Of a stretch of 64,000 nucleotides of DNA, positions 34,554 through 44,019 are shown in pieces (position 1 is the stretch's first letter; each line of letters opens with the position of its first letter). The position numbers and the translations under genes were made by a program. The notes below the pieces were generated by a model that ran no database searches, had not been told where the DNA came from, and was given only the letters and a program-made list of their open reading frames with translations. This DNA is from Suilimivivens sp045586385. Its GTDB lineage: Bacteria > Bacillota > Clostridia > Lachnospirales > Lachnospiraceae. Where the stretch lies: positions 62,001 through 126,000 of the forward strand of contig JAZNAE010000026.1 of the NCBI GenBank assembly GCA_045586385.1, read 5' to 3'.

Positions 34554-35321
34554 TTCTGCTGCTTCTTCTTTTACAATTTCTCCCTTTTTCCGGTTGTTCC
34601 ATAAAAGGGCAAGTGCAGCTACTACAATAAATATAGAAATAAACTGGGATGTGGAAAGTGCTCCCACTTCACCCCTGTTATCACTTCTGAACATTTCGAT
34701 AATAAAGCGGCCGACACCATAAAGAAGCATATAAATAAATCCGGTATCTCCTGTGTGCTTTCTTCTCTTATAATGCCAGAGAAGAGCAAGCATAATCCCA
34801 AAATCACCTGCGGAAGAAAATAGCTGTGTGGGAAGTAATTTTACTCCCGCCGGTGCAATACTTCCTAGCGGGAAAACCACTCCAAGCACGGAATCTGTCT
34901 CTCTTCCGTAGCAGCAGCCGGCCATAAAGCATCCGATTCTACCGAAGGCTTGTGCCACTGCAACAGACGGTGCTAACAAATCAAAATATTCCAGAAATTT
35001 ATATCCCTTGCGCCTGCAATATACCATAGCCGCAAGTACGCCGGCCGTAATTCCGCCGTAAACCACAAATCCTTCCGTACCAAGCACGCTCATAGGGTCA
35101 GCAAGAAATGCTTTCCATTCTACAATTACATATAAAACCTTCGCTCCAAGCCAGCCAATCAGCAGACCCACAAGGGCTATATCTATGACTGCTTCCTCTT
35201 TCAGTCCGTGTTTCTTTGCACGTTGCATTCCCATAATAATACAAACCAATACGCCGATACCAATCATAAGTCCGTACCCGTAAATAGTTACCGGTCCTAT
35301 GGAAAACAATTCATTCTTCAA
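34548..35321 (-). CDS. lgt: Prolipoprotein diacylglyceryl transferase
   Basis: It attaches diacylglycerol from phosphatidylglycerol to the lipobox Cys of prolipoproteins such as the SGNH lipoprotein in this window. The protein has 257 residues and about seven membrane helices. FGRIGCFMAGCCYGR is the family signature, including the essential Arg and Asn/Gly surroundings, and PTQLFSS and RFIIEMFRSDNRG follow. The start is a TTG at 35321 with GGAGG seven bases upstream; no better ATG exists. It is the last gene of a run that begins upstream with the polysaccharide deacetylase. Confidence 0.95.
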   Translation of the reverse strand: MKNELFSIGPVTIYGYGLMIGIGVLVCIIMGMQRAKKHGLKEEAVIDIALVGLLIGWLGAKVLYVIVEWKAFLADPMSVLGTEGFVVYGGITAGVLAAMVYCRRKGYKFLEYFDLLAPSVAVAQAFGRIGCFMAGCCYGRETDSVLGVVFPLGSIAPAGVKLLPTQLFSSAGDFGIMLALLWHYKRRKHTGDTGFIYMLLYGVGRFIIEMFRSDNRGEVGALSTSQFISIFIVVAALALLWNNRKKGEIVKEEAAES

Positions 35322-35357
35322 GTCAACTTCCTCCGCGTTACCTAATTTTCTAACATA

Positions 35358-36197
35358 TTATAACTGCTGGCGCTCGCCTGCACAAATGTAGCACACCTTG
35401 TCGCCAAGTCTATACCATAAATCCGTCGCCGTGGGATTATGTATCACTTTTCCATCCGATGATATCATCAGTTCACGGAACGCTTTTTCATATTCCATCA
35501 CTTCCATATTGGTAGCAAACCAGATTTCTTCTTCATGCTCTTTCATCTTTTTACAGAAATCTTCCATCATCTGCCAACTGTCCTTCTGGGAAAACTCATA
35601 GCTGTGACCCCAAAGATAAAACAGCTTTGCTTCATTGGAATCGTCTTTTAAAAATTCCTCTGCAATCTCCATGAAACGGGGTGACTCATGATGGCATGTA
35701 GGATGCCACTCCATATAATCCTGCGGAAATTCAAACTTCTCAGTACTGCAAACGGTTCTAGCATATACAATGCCGCACCTTGCAAGCATATCCTCTACTA
35801 TCTCGTTAAATGTACCGAAAGGATAAGCAAATCCGGTTACTTTCTCCCCTACGATTCTTTCCAAATTTTCTCTGTCTTTTAAAACCTCAGAGGTTCCCAT
35901 TCCGGTAGATATTTCTGTGAGGGATGGATGCGTCAATGTGTGGGATGCCACCTCATGCCCTACATATAATTCTTTTACTTCGCTCACCTTAATCCTGGTA
36001 AAATCAGTGAGAACTCCGTTGCTCATCTTCCTTTCTTCTACACCGAAGATTCCTGAGTTTAAGTTGAACGTACATTTTATTCCATAAGCGTTAAGTATTT
36101 TCACGAATCTTCTGTCATGAATGGTTCCATCATCATAACTTAAGGTCAGCACTTTTCTCTTTCCGTCTTTAAATAACATGGTTGGTTTTAATTCCAT
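35358..36197 (-). CDS. Polysaccharide deacetylase family (CE4) protein
   Basis: A 279-residue NodB-fold deacetylase. TLSYDDGT holds the catalytic and metal-binding Asp pair, and SHTLTHP supplies the two His metal ligands. AYPFGTF is the next conserved motif, and YLWGHSYEF near the C-terminus provides the late His. There is no signal peptide, so the substrate is likely a soluble sugar or an intracellular precursor rather than mature wall. It stops 36 bases before lgt and begins just after the dCMP deaminase gene (2-base gap). Confidence 0.87.
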   Translation of the reverse strand: MELKPTMLFKDGKRKVLTLSYDDGTIHDRRFVKILNAYGIKCTFNLNSGIFGVEERKMSNGVLTDFTRIKVSEVKELYVGHEVASHTLTHPSLTEISTGMGTSEVLKDRENLERIVGEKVTGFAYPFGTFNEIVEDMLARCGIVYARTVCSTEKFEFPQDYMEWHPTCHHESPRFMEIAEEFLKDDSNEAKLFYLWGHSYEFSQKDSWQMMEDFCKKMKEHEEEIWFATNMEVMEYEKAFRELMISSDGKVIHNPTATDLWYRLGDKVCYICAGERQQL

Positions 36198-36199
36198 TT

Positions 36200-36691
36200 C
36201 TAGTAACCCTTCTTTCCATCTAATGATTCGTCATTAATAATCCAATCCGATACTTCCACCATGCGATAATGGTCTTTGTCATCGCGCACATACACCTTTT
36301 CAATTCCGGCATTGATAATCATGCGCTTGCACATGGAGCAACTGTTGGAATTTGGTATGTACTCTCCGGTCTTTGCATCTGTTCCCGCAAGATACATGGC
36401 ACTTCCAAGCATTTTATCACGGGATGCACTGATAATGGCATTGGCCTCCGCATGGACGCTTCTGCAAAGTTCATACCGCTCTCCTCTGGGTATGTTCATT
36501 TCCTCCCTGATACACGAACCTACATCACTACAGTTCTTTCGTCCTCTGGGTGCTCCTACATAACCCGTGGAAATCACTTCATCATTTTTCACAATGACCG
36601 CACCGTAATTTCTTCTAAGGCAGGTGCCTCTCTGAGAAACACTTTCTGCCAAGTCTAAATAGTAATTTACTTTATCTCTTCTTTCCTTCAT
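36200..36691 (-). CDS. Deoxycytidylate deaminase (ComEB-like)
   Basis: A zinc deaminase of 163 residues that converts dCMP to dUMP for thymidylate synthesis. HAEANAI holds the zinc-binding His and the proton-shuttling Glu; SCSMCKRMI gives the two Cys ligands. An N-terminal CLRRNYGAVIVKND is typical of the dCMP/ComEB group. GGGGGAT precedes the ATG. The product feeds thyA, which lies about 14 kb away in this window. Confidence 0.92.
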   Translation of the reverse strand: MKERRDKVNYYLDLAESVSQRGTCLRRNYGAVIVKNDEVISTGYVGAPRGRKNCSDVGSCIREEMNIPRGERYELCRSVHAEANAIISASRDKMLGSAMYLAGTDAKTGEYIPNSNSCSMCKRMIINAGIEKVYVRDDKDHYRMVEVSDWIINDESLDGKKGY

Positions 36692-36706
36692 TTGTATCCC
36701 CCATAT

Positions 36707-37543
36707 TTATAACAATGTAACACCTTCAAGCTGTGCCTGGCTTCTGACATATGCTGCCGCCTGCATATAGCTTGCATGGTCCGGCAAATGCTCTACAAAT
36801 AATGTAGCATCCTTTCCAAGACTGTCTACCAATTTTACTACCTTACGATAGTCAACACAGCCCTTACCGGGCATCGTTTCTTCAATTACACAAGGAAGAG
36901 TATCTGACATGTTTACATCTTTACCGTGCACACTCTTAATATACGGTCCAAGCAGTTTAAAGCAATGCTCAATAAATGCATCCCTTTTCACAAAGCGTTC
37001 CGGACAGTTAATCATGTTAGTAAAGTCAAGATGTACCGCAAATTCTTTTCTGTCCACATCTTTGATAAGCTGTAAATATTCTTCCGGCGAGGTGGGCACC
37101 ATCCAAGGCATGGGCTCAACAGTATAGAAAGTCTTCACCGGTTTCACGTCATCAATGATTTCTCTCACAGTATCTACCAGCAACGTATAAGTATCTTTCT
37201 CGTAATTTTCCATGCAAAAGCCATCCCATTTCGGTCCGGGACTTCCTGCTACATTAACACAGCAGTTTGCTCCCATCTCTTCTGCATGACGGAGCTGTTT
37301 TTTACAATAAGCAATTGCCTCACGGCGTACTTTCTCGTCCTTTGAAAGGGGATTGTTCCACACTCCCACTTCCCCAACTACTAAATTATGATCCTTAATA
37401 CAAGCAAGGTATGCTTCCTTTTCTGCCTTAGATGCATCGGCTCCCACCGGTGCAAGCACGGCACCATAACCAAGTTCCTTTACAATGGCATACCATTCAT
37501 CCGGATTGCTGTATGGTTTTTCAACTGCTCCTCCGATTCTCAT
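36707..37543 (-). CDS. Sugar phosphate isomerase/epimerase family (AP endonuclease 2-type TIM barrel)
   Basis: A 278-residue TIM barrel of the xylose-isomerase-like family. Recognisable pieces are NCCVNVAGSPGPKWDG, the metal-binding Glu in YTVEPMPWM, and HLDFTNMINCPE and SVHGKDVN, which carry the His and Asp ligands. The ATG at 37543 follows AGGAGG at the right spacing; a frame extension to 37564 is not supported. Members act on hexuloses, inositol or tagaturonate; the substrate here is not identifiable. It lies between the dCMP deaminase and MraY-like genes. Confidence 0.85.
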   Translation of the reverse strand: MRIGGAVEKPYSNPDEWYAIVKELGYGAVLAPVGADASKAEKEAYLACIKDHNLVVGEVGVWNNPLSKDEKVRREAIAYCKKQLRHAEEMGANCCVNVAGSPGPKWDGFCMENYEKDTYTLLVDTVREIIDDVKPVKTFYTVEPMPWMVPTSPEEYLQLIKDVDRKEFAVHLDFTNMINCPERFVKRDAFIEHCFKLLGPYIKSVHGKDVNMSDTLPCVIEETMPGKGCVDYRKVVKLVDSLGKDATLFVEHLPDHASYMQAAAYVRSQAQLEGVTLL

Positions 37544-37602
37544 ATGTGTTCCTCCTAACCCCAAAACATTTTATTATTTTGTATCATTGTAAGTTCATCA
37601 CT

Positions 37603-38562
37603 CTACAGCAACATATATACCGTGGCTACCGAAACCACAATCTGAATGATTGCAAAGCGGAATACTGTCTGAGTATTGGACCATCCCTTACCTTTTCTGA
37701 CATGATCGTGAATCGGTGTTCTCGTATTTTTCAGTATATATATTTTAAACGCACGGATAAGAGATACTTTAAGAAGTCCCAAACCGCCGTCCACAATCAG
37801 CATAATCGCTACCGGTATATAAAGTAGCGGACTTCCCGTCTTTAATATGGCAATACTGATAAAAATTCCCATTGCCCTTGAGCCAGCATCCCCCATCATA
37901 AGACGGCTGGGGGTGGCATTATACCACAAGTAACCCAAAATACAGATTACAAATAAAAGTATGACATAGGAAAAATCTTCCGGAAGTCCCTTGATACTGT
38001 CAATCACATAAATTGTCATCAATGTGATGATCGTCAGTGTTCCGGAAAGTCCATCCACACCGTCCGCACAGTTGGTGACATTGATGGATGTCCAGACTAA
38101 AATCACAGCCAGAATTACGAACAGTACAGGCGGCAATGTTACTTCCATTCCGAGTGATGCAATGGTGATGGTACTGGAATTGTAATTTAAGAAAGTAAGG
38201 GCAAGCACAATTGCCACCACCAAATCCAAAATTCCTTTTTTCCATTCACCCCATGGTTTGTCGGAAGCATCATCCATATAGCCGGTCAGCATTTCCGCTG
38301 CCACCAAAATCAGATAAACACCTATCTCCTTACTCATCGGTGCAAAGATAAGGGTTGTAACTGTAAAAACCAATATAAAGATAATCCCTGCGCCTCTTGG
38401 TTTGCCTGCCGATAATTTACCGTCATGGGCAAACTCCCTTCCGGCATCTTTCGGCAAATACGAACTTAACTTTGTAAGAAAAAAACATGTCCCAGCAAAT
38501 GAAACCAGCAATCCTAATGCTGCCAGCATAGGTGTATTTGCACTCAATAAATAATGTATCAT
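37603..38562 (-). CDS. MraY/WecA-type phospho-sugar transferase
   Basis: A membrane protein of 319 residues and about ten helices, moving a phospho-sugar from a UDP donor to undecaprenyl phosphate. The family sites are YMDDASDK (the Asp pair), NVTNCADGVDGLSG, and MGDAGSRAMG. The end of the late cytoplasmic loop reads RTPIHDHVRKGKGWSN, where classical MraY has three adjacent His. The middle His is Asp here. The ATG at 38562 has TAGGAG nine bases upstream; a GTG at 38568 is too close. No dcw cluster neighbours are present. It may be the organism's MraY in a rearranged place, or a paralogue for another lipid-linked sugar. Confidence 0.85.
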   Translation of the reverse strand: MIHYLLSANTPMLAALGLLVSFAGTCFFLTKLSSYLPKDAGREFAHDGKLSAGKPRGAGIIFILVFTVTTLIFAPMSKEIGVYLILVAAEMLTGYMDDASDKPWGEWKKGILDLVVAIVLALTFLNYNSSTITIASLGMEVTLPPVLFVILAVILVWTSINVTNCADGVDGLSGTLTIITLMTIYVIDSIKGLPEDFSYVILLFVICILGYLWYNATPSRLMMGDAGSRAMGIFISIAILKTGSPLLYIPVAIMLIVDGGLGLLKVSLIRAFKIYILKNTRTPIHDHVRKGKGWSNTQTVFRFAIIQIVVSVATVYMLL

Positions 38563-38574
38563 TTCCACTCACTC

Positions 38575-39198
38575 CTAATTTCTGATAAAGTTTGTCCACT
38601 TTTCTCTCTCAGCTTTGGGGGCTTCAATCCCGGCAGATGCACCTGCCTCAATACACTTTAGTATCCATGCCATGTTTCTGCCAAGGTTACGCATGGTCTG
38701 AAGTCCTTCCTCATCCTTAAGTACCTCCTCGGGCCTGCTTCCATGCACCATGTTCCAATAGGTGGACCCAACCGTAAGCATCTGCCTGATACTGAAGTAT
38801 TTATTCAAATCATCCAATGAAACCGTTGTGCCTGCGCGTCTCGCCGATACCACTGCCGCAGCCGGCTTATGGGCAAAGCAATCACCTGCATAAAACATAC
38901 GGTCCAGCATACTAATTAAGTTTCCGTTAGGAGAGGCAAAATATACAGGGGAACCGATAATCAAGCCGTCTGCACGCTCCATCTTTGCAATCACTTCATT
39001 TACCAAATCATCGTCAAAAACACATTTCTTCGTACTGCCGCAGCCACCGCAGCCGATACAGCCTCTGATAGCCTTGTTTCCGATTTGAATCATTTCTGTC
39101 TCTACACCATTTTGATTTAATGTTTTCTCTACTTCGGCAAGTGCCGTATAAGTACATCCCTTCGCATTGGGACTTCCGTTAATTAAAAGAACCTTCAT
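38575..39198 (-). CDS. Flavodoxin family protein (NADPH-dependent FMN reductase-like)
   Basis: A 207-residue flavoprotein. GSPNAKGCTYTALAEVE is the FMN-phosphate loop and GLIIGSPVYFASPNG the isoalloxazine loop. A cysteine-rich segment between them (IGCGGCGSTKKCVF) is usual for clostridial iron-sulfur flavoprotein relatives and could bind a cluster or act in disulfide chemistry. The family reduces quinones, azo compounds or metal complexes. The exact role is unknown. It is downstream of rnhA and upstream of the MraY-like gene on the same strand. Confidence 0.88.
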   Translation of the reverse strand: MKVLLINGSPNAKGCTYTALAEVEKTLNQNGVETEMIQIGNKAIRGCIGCGGCGSTKKCVFDDDLVNEVIAKMERADGLIIGSPVYFASPNGNLISMLDRMFYAGDCFAHKPAAAVVSARRAGTTVSLDDLNKYFSIRQMLTVGSTYWNMVHGSRPEEVLKDEEGLQTMRNLGRNMAWILKCIEAGASAGIEAPKAEREKWTNFIRN

Positions 39199-39211
39199 GA
39201 TACCCTCTCCC

Positions 39212-39802
39212 TTATTCTATGCCTAATGCATCTTTTGCAAGGCGGTCCGCCATATCATTATACTTGTTGTTGGAGTGACCTGCCACTTTTACAAACTTAA
39301 TCTCTATCTGTTTACTTACCTCATCAAAAAAAGCTTTGTACGCCTTGGTACCTTCTTTATTGGTTTTCCATTCTCCCAAAGGCCACTTGGCAATTCCCTC
39401 ATAGTCATGATAAATGGCTACCTTTGATATCCCTTTTTCAATAGCATAGCGCATAGCTGCCTCGGCACCCTTGATTTCACCCGCCACGTTCCGCATAGAC
39501 GCCAGTTCTTTATCATCATATTTGCAGGAAAAACATTCCTCTGACTCTCCCTGCAATACTACCATTCCGTATGAAAACTCTTCTGTAACGGCATTGTAAC
39601 TTCCGTCTACATATATCACCACATAATCGCCGGAATCATCTTTTGCGTCGCCGCCATCCATGTAGATTTCCGCTTCCTGCATAGTGGGAAAACTTTTATA
39701 TTCCGCTCCGGAAAATCCGTGCACATTTGCTTTACATTCATCCCATGTACGGTAAATACCCGGAGTCATCCCCTTCCTTACCGCATAAAACTTTTCAGCC
39801 AT
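39212..39802 (-). CDS. rnhA: Ribonuclease HI with viroplasmin domain
   Basis: A 196-residue enzyme that cleaves RNA in RNA-DNA hybrids. Residues 1-45 form the viroplasmin-type hybrid-binding domain (FYAVRKGMTPGIYRTW). The RNase H domain follows, with acidic residues in YVDGSYN, the Glu in GEIKGAEAAM, the Asp in YHDYEGI, and the last site in HSNNKYNDMADRLA. This layout is common in Clostridia. It begins just after the argS terminator and leads a short operon with the flavodoxin and MraY-like genes. Confidence 0.94.
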   Translation of the reverse strand: MAEKFYAVRKGMTPGIYRTWDECKANVHGFSGAEYKSFPTMQEAEIYMDGGDAKDDSGDYVVIYVDGSYNAVTEEFSYGMVVLQGESEECFSCKYDDKELASMRNVAGEIKGAEAAMRYAIEKGISKVAIYHDYEGIAKWPLGEWKTNKEGTKAYKAFFDEVSKQIEIKFVKVAGHSNNKYNDMADRLAKDALGIE

Positions 39803-39827
39803 AATTTTACTTACTCCATATTGGTAA

Positions 39828-39852
39828 AAGAATCCCGAAATCCGGGATTCTT
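39828..39852 (-). terminator. Intrinsic terminator of argS
   Basis: AAGAATCCCG/CGGGATTCTT, ten paired bases with a 5-nt loop, and T's on the minus strand. Confidence 0.9.
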
Positions 39853-39865
39853 CTTATTGTAATTT

Positions 39866-41635
39866 TTACATTCTCTCCGGTGCGGAAAATCCTAACAAAT
39901 CAATACATGTTTCCAGTACATCCCTTGCAAGTACAAGAAGTGTAATATAGCCCTTCTTTTTCGCATCATCTTCTTCGGAAAGAATCTTTGTCTCATGGTA
40001 AAATTTATTAAATGCGTTTGCCAAATCATAGATATAAGCACATACCTTATGGGGTGCAGTCTCCACGCAGGCTGTCTCCATTACTGCATTAAACTTCACA
40101 AGTTCAAGCATCAGTGCCTTTTCGGAATCACTTCCTGCAAGTCCGAATGCAGTGCTATCTGCAAGTACTCCTCCCTGCTCTTTATACTTGTTCAAAATTG
40201 ATTTAATACGGACAATGGTATATAAAATATACGGACCTGTATCTCCCTCAAAGGAAGTAAATTTATCAATATCAAAGATATAATCTTTAGAAGCCTGGTT
40301 AGACAAATCACCGTACTTGATTGCAGAAAGTGCAACAGTACTTGCAGTCTGTCTTGCTTCTTCTTCGGAAACATCTCTGTTATCCGTAATCTTACGGTAC
40401 ATCTCATCGTTAATTTCTTGAATCAACACCTCAAGACGCATAACGCCGCCTTCACGGGTCTTAAAAGGCTTACCATCCTTACCGTTCATGGTTCCGAAAC
40501 CGATGTGAATCATTTCTGCTTCCGGCTTTACCAATTTCGTCTTTCTTGCACAGCGGAATACCTGCTCAAAGTGAAGTGCCTGACGCTTGTCCGTCAGATA
40601 AATCATTAAGTCCGGATCATAATCCTTCATACGCTCCATAATAGTCGCAAGATCTGTTGTGGTATAAAGAGCCGCACCGTCTGACTTTAAAATCATGCAG
40701 GGAGGAAGTTCCTTTGTATCACTCTCTTCCTTTACATCTACAACGAGAGCACCTTCACTCATGTATGCATAACCGTCTTCTTTCATCTTTTCAGCCATTT
40801 GCGGAATCACATCATGAACATCGGATTCTCCCTTCCAAAGTTCAAAGTCTACATTCAGATTGGCATAATTCTTTTTAAGATCAGGGACGGAAATTGCCAT
40901 AATATGCTTCCAAAGAGCACGGTGTCCACGCACACCTGACTGAAGCTTAAAGGTTGCATCCAAAGCCCTTTCCTTATATGCCTCATCTTCTTTTGATTTT
41001 GCAGATGCAGTGGGATAAATCTCTCCTAATTCTGCAATGGTAAAAGGCGCTTCTTTGGGATATTCGCCTTCATAGTTTTCATCAAAATATACTAAATTGG
41101 GCTGACGCTCCTTAAGTTCTGTGATAATAAGACCCATCTGAAGTCCCCAATCACCCAAATGGATATCACCGATAATATCATGTCCTGCATAGCGTACAAT
41201 TCTCTTAATACTTTCACCGATGATAGCAGAACGCAAATGTCCTACGTGCAAAGGCTTTGCCACATTGGGTCCGCCGTAATCAATAATCACTTTCTTGGGC
41301 TTTTCCGGCATTTCCATACCGAATTTATCTTCCGTGCGCATGCCGGTCAAATACTCTGCAATAAAGGATTCCTTTACTTTACAGTTTAAGAACCCCGGTG
41401 CAACTGCCACCACCTCTGAAAAGACTGCACTTTCCGCAAGTTTTTCAGCCACCTCATTTGCAATCATGATAGGTGCTTTCTTATACAGCTTTGCACCTGC
41501 CATGGCACCGTTACACTGATATTCACAAAGGTCGGGACGATTTGACAAGGTCACTTTACCAAGCTCGCTGTCATATCCGGCCGCCTCAAAAGCCTGTTTC
41601 ATTTCTTCTGAAATTAAATCAAGAAATTTCTTCAT
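39866..41635 (-). CDS. argS: Arginyl-tRNA synthetase
   Basis: A class I synthetase of 589 residues charging tRNA-Arg. The N-terminal Arg-tRNA-synthetase additional domain precedes GGPNVAKPLHVGHLRSAI (the HIGH box as HVGH). The KMSKS-like region is degenerate (GKPFKTREGGVM), as usual in this enzyme. The DALR anticodon-binding domain occupies the last 150 residues (FNKFYHE...). The ATG at 41635 follows GGGAG. It lies 62 bases after queH on the same strand and ends at a terminator. Confidence 0.96.
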   Translation of the reverse strand: MKKFLDLISEEMKQAFEAAGYDSELGKVTLSNRPDLCEYQCNGAMAGAKLYKKAPIMIANEVAEKLAESAVFSEVVAVAPGFLNCKVKESFIAEYLTGMRTEDKFGMEMPEKPKKVIIDYGGPNVAKPLHVGHLRSAIIGESIKRIVRYAGHDIIGDIHLGDWGLQMGLIITELKERQPNLVYFDENYEGEYPKEAPFTIAELGEIYPTASAKSKEDEAYKERALDATFKLQSGVRGHRALWKHIMAISVPDLKKNYANLNVDFELWKGESDVHDVIPQMAEKMKEDGYAYMSEGALVVDVKEESDTKELPPCMILKSDGAALYTTTDLATIMERMKDYDPDLMIYLTDKRQALHFEQVFRCARKTKLVKPEAEMIHIGFGTMNGKDGKPFKTREGGVMRLEVLIQEINDEMYRKITDNRDVSEEEARQTASTVALSAIKYGDLSNQASKDYIFDIDKFTSFEGDTGPYILYTIVRIKSILNKYKEQGGVLADSTAFGLAGSDSEKALMLELVKFNAVMETACVETAPHKVCAYIYDLANAFNKFYHETKILSEEDDAKKKGYITLLVLARDVLETCIDLLGFSAPERM

Positions 41636-41697
41636 GTTCTCCCTCATTTCTGTTATGCTTGTCTTAAGCCAAAATTTGCATAATATTTATCCTAACA

Positions 41698-42360
41698 CTA
41701 TAATTTGTTTTGTGCAAGGCTTGTCTTAACAATCTGTTTTTCCCGCTCCATTTTGGAGTAAATGCAGCCACAGTAATCTTGTCTGTACAAATCAAACTCC
41801 TTCGACAATTCTATGGAACGTTTATATCCATTTTTCTTTTTAAAATCTGAGGGCAAAAATGCCACCCCCAGTTCCTTTTCCAGTTTCTCACCGATTTCAT
41901 TAATCTTCATGGCATTTTTTAAAGGACTGATGGTAAGCGTGGTGGTAAAATAATCTGCTCCATTCTCTTTTGCCCGGCGTGCAGTTTCTCTAAGGCGTAG
42001 TTCATAACATATGAAACACCGCTCGCCGCCTTCCTTGCAACTTTCCATGCCTTTCACGCTTTCAAAGAAGATATTCTTATCATAATCCCCTTCCATAATA
42101 TCTATACTGAATGCATCGCCGGACTCCCGTTCATTCATTGCACAAATTAGCCTTTTCTGCTCTTCCACGCGCTTAAAATACTCATCATCCGCCGTGATAT
42201 TGGGGTTATAATAAAACACTGTTATCCTGAAAAAGCGGCATAAATATTCAAGCACATAACTGCTACAGGGTGCACAGCAACTGTGTAAAAAAAGTCTCTT
42301 CCCCTTTTTAGAAGAATCACTCATTAACTTTTCCAGTTCTAATGAATAGTTTCTGTTCAT
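41698..42360 (-). CDS. queH: Epoxyqueuosine reductase QueH
   Basis: It reduces epoxyqueuosine to queuosine in the anticodon of four tRNAs. This is the cobalamin-independent type found in anaerobes. The 220-residue protein contains the family cysteines: HSCCAPCSSY near the N-terminus, GGERCFICYELRL in the middle and YCGCIYSK near the end, which bind an iron-sulfur cluster and a second metal in the characterised homologue. The N-terminal region has an adenine nucleotide-type fold. No other que genes are close. Confidence 0.94.
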   Translation of the reverse strand: MNRNYSLELEKLMSDSSKKGKRLFLHSCCAPCSSYVLEYLCRFFRITVFYYNPNITADDEYFKRVEEQKRLICAMNERESGDAFSIDIMEGDYDKNIFFESVKGMESCKEGGERCFICYELRLRETARRAKENGADYFTTTLTISPLKNAMKINEIGEKLEKELGVAFLPSDFKKKNGYKRSIELSKEFDLYRQDYCGCIYSKMEREKQIVKTSLAQNKL

Positions 42361-42433
42361 ATGATATCTCCCACCTCACATAAGCAAATTCCACTTTTTG
42401 ATTATATCATAAAATTCACCAAACATATAAAAA

Positions 42434-42476
42434 AACCTTCCACTCTAACTATTAAAAAATTTTAGAATGGAAAGTT
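42434..42476 (-). terminator. Intrinsic terminator of purA
   Basis: A 15-bp near-perfect stem (AACCTTCCACTCTAA on the plus strand with TTAGAATGGAAAGTT), with T's on the minus strand, eleven bases after the purA stop. Confidence 0.88.
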
Positions 42477-42486
42477 TTTATCTCTT

Positions 42487-43779
42487 TTACAATTTGAGAA
42501 CACTTTTCCTATAAATAATATCCTCCCGTCCCGGTCCGTTGGAAATCAAGGTAATGGGATATCCTATCTGCTTTTCGATAAATTCAATATAATTTCTGCA
42601 GTTCTCCGGCAAATCTTCATACTTCTTAATCCCACGAATGTCACATTTCCAACCGGGAAGAATCTCAAGTACAGGTTTCGCTTTATTTAATTTTACTGTC
42701 ACGGGGAAATCTGTTGTAATTTCTCCATCTATCTCATATCCTACACAAACAGGAATTTTATCTAAATATCCAAGCACATCAAGCACCGTAAATGCTACAT
42801 CTGTAGTCCCCTGCAACCTACAACCGTATTTTGATGCCACACAATCAAACCATCCCATACGTCTGGGGCGTCCCGTAGTCGCACCATACTCGCCGCCGTC
42901 TCCGCCTCTCTTTCGAAGTTCATCTGCTTCCTCACCAAATATCTCCGATGCAAATGCTCCTGCACCCACTGCAGATGAATATGCCTTACATACGGTAATA
43001 ATTTGCTTTATTTCATAGGGAGGGATTCCCACGCCGATAGCCCCGTAGGCTGCCAGCGTGGAAGAGGAGGTGACCATAGGGTAAATCCCATGGTCCGGGT
43101 CTTTTAAAGTTCCTAATTGTCCTTCCAATAAAATGGTTTTTCTCTCTTTCATAGCCTTGGCAAGATAGGCAGAAACATCACACACATAAGGTGCCACCAT
43201 TTCCCGATACTCCCGTAATGTTTCAAGAAGCCCGGAAGGACTGATTAAGGGTTTATGATACATATGCTCAAACACAATATTCTTCTGTTCGCATACTCTC
43301 TCCACTTTTTCTTTTAAAACTTCTTCATCAAAAAGCTCACTCACCTGAAAACCGATTTTTGCATATTTATCTGAATAAAACGGTGCTATTCCAGACTTTG
43401 TGGAACCGAAAGATTTACCACCCAGCCTTTCTTCTTCATACTCATCCAATAAAATGTGATACGGCATAACAATCTGTGCCCTGTCGGAAACCAAAAGCTT
43501 CGGCATAGGCACATTTCTGCCTGCAAGTGATTGCAGTTCATGAAACAATACCGGAATGTTTAAGGCCACACCATTTCCGATAATATTTGTCACATGCTGA
43601 TGGAACACGCCTGACGGCAACGTATGAAGTGCAAATTTTCCATATTCATTCACAATGGTGTGTCCTGCATTTGCACCACCTTGGAATCTCACAATAATAT
43701 CTGCCTCTTTGGCAAGCATATCCGTAATTTTACCCTTGCCTTCATCGCCCCAGTTTGCACCGACTACTGCTTTTACCAT
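42487..43779 (-). CDS. purA: Adenylosuccinate synthetase
   Basis: The first committed step from IMP to AMP, using GTP and aspartate. The start motif VGANWGDEGKGKITD holds the GTP P-loop and catalytic Asp. GGANAGHT carries the catalytic His, and TTGRPRRMGWFD lies in the substrate loop. The ATG at 43779 follows AAGGAG by eight bases; the upstream frame extension is spurious. The protein has 430 residues. It has its own terminator. The leader (43780-43920) holds a 16-bp direct repeat but no recognised riboswitch. Confidence 0.97.
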   Translation of the reverse strand: MVKAVVGANWGDEGKGKITDMLAKEADIIVRFQGGANAGHTIVNEYGKFALHTLPSGVFHQHVTNIIGNGVALNIPVLFHELQSLAGRNVPMPKLLVSDRAQIVMPYHILLDEYEEERLGGKSFGSTKSGIAPFYSDKYAKIGFQVSELFDEEVLKEKVERVCEQKNIVFEHMYHKPLISPSGLLETLREYREMVAPYVCDVSAYLAKAMKERKTILLEGQLGTLKDPDHGIYPMVTSSSTLAAYGAIGVGIPPYEIKQIITVCKAYSSAVGAGAFASEIFGEEADELRKRGGDGGEYGATTGRPRRMGWFDCVASKYGCRLQGTTDVAFTVLDVLGYLDKIPVCVGYEIDGEITTDFPVTVKLNKAKPVLEILPGWKCDIRGIKKYEDLPENCRNYIEFIEKQIGYPITLISNGPGREDIIYRKSVLKL

Positions 43780-43911
43780 GTCAATCACTCCTTTACCAAA
43801 CTGTGCATTAATAGAATTCCCCTTTTTCACTAAAATCTGCACATCATGTCTTTTGTAAAATTCCCCTTTTTCACATAGACATACTTGATATGAAAGAATT
43901 CCCAACAAAAA

Positions 43912-43932
43912 ACAGGCCTGTAAAGACCTGTC
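43912..43932 (-). terminator. Intrinsic terminator of the ior/paaK operon
   Basis: On the minus strand ACAGG and CCTGT frame a short loop, followed by TTTTTT. It lies 88 bases after the ACT-domain gene. Confidence 0.75.
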
Positions 43933-44019
43933 TTTTTGCTCTTTACATTATGATTATATAACTTGCCCAATCATAAGTAAAATCAATGTTTCTTATTTTT
44001 ATTATAAGTTTTGTTTATG

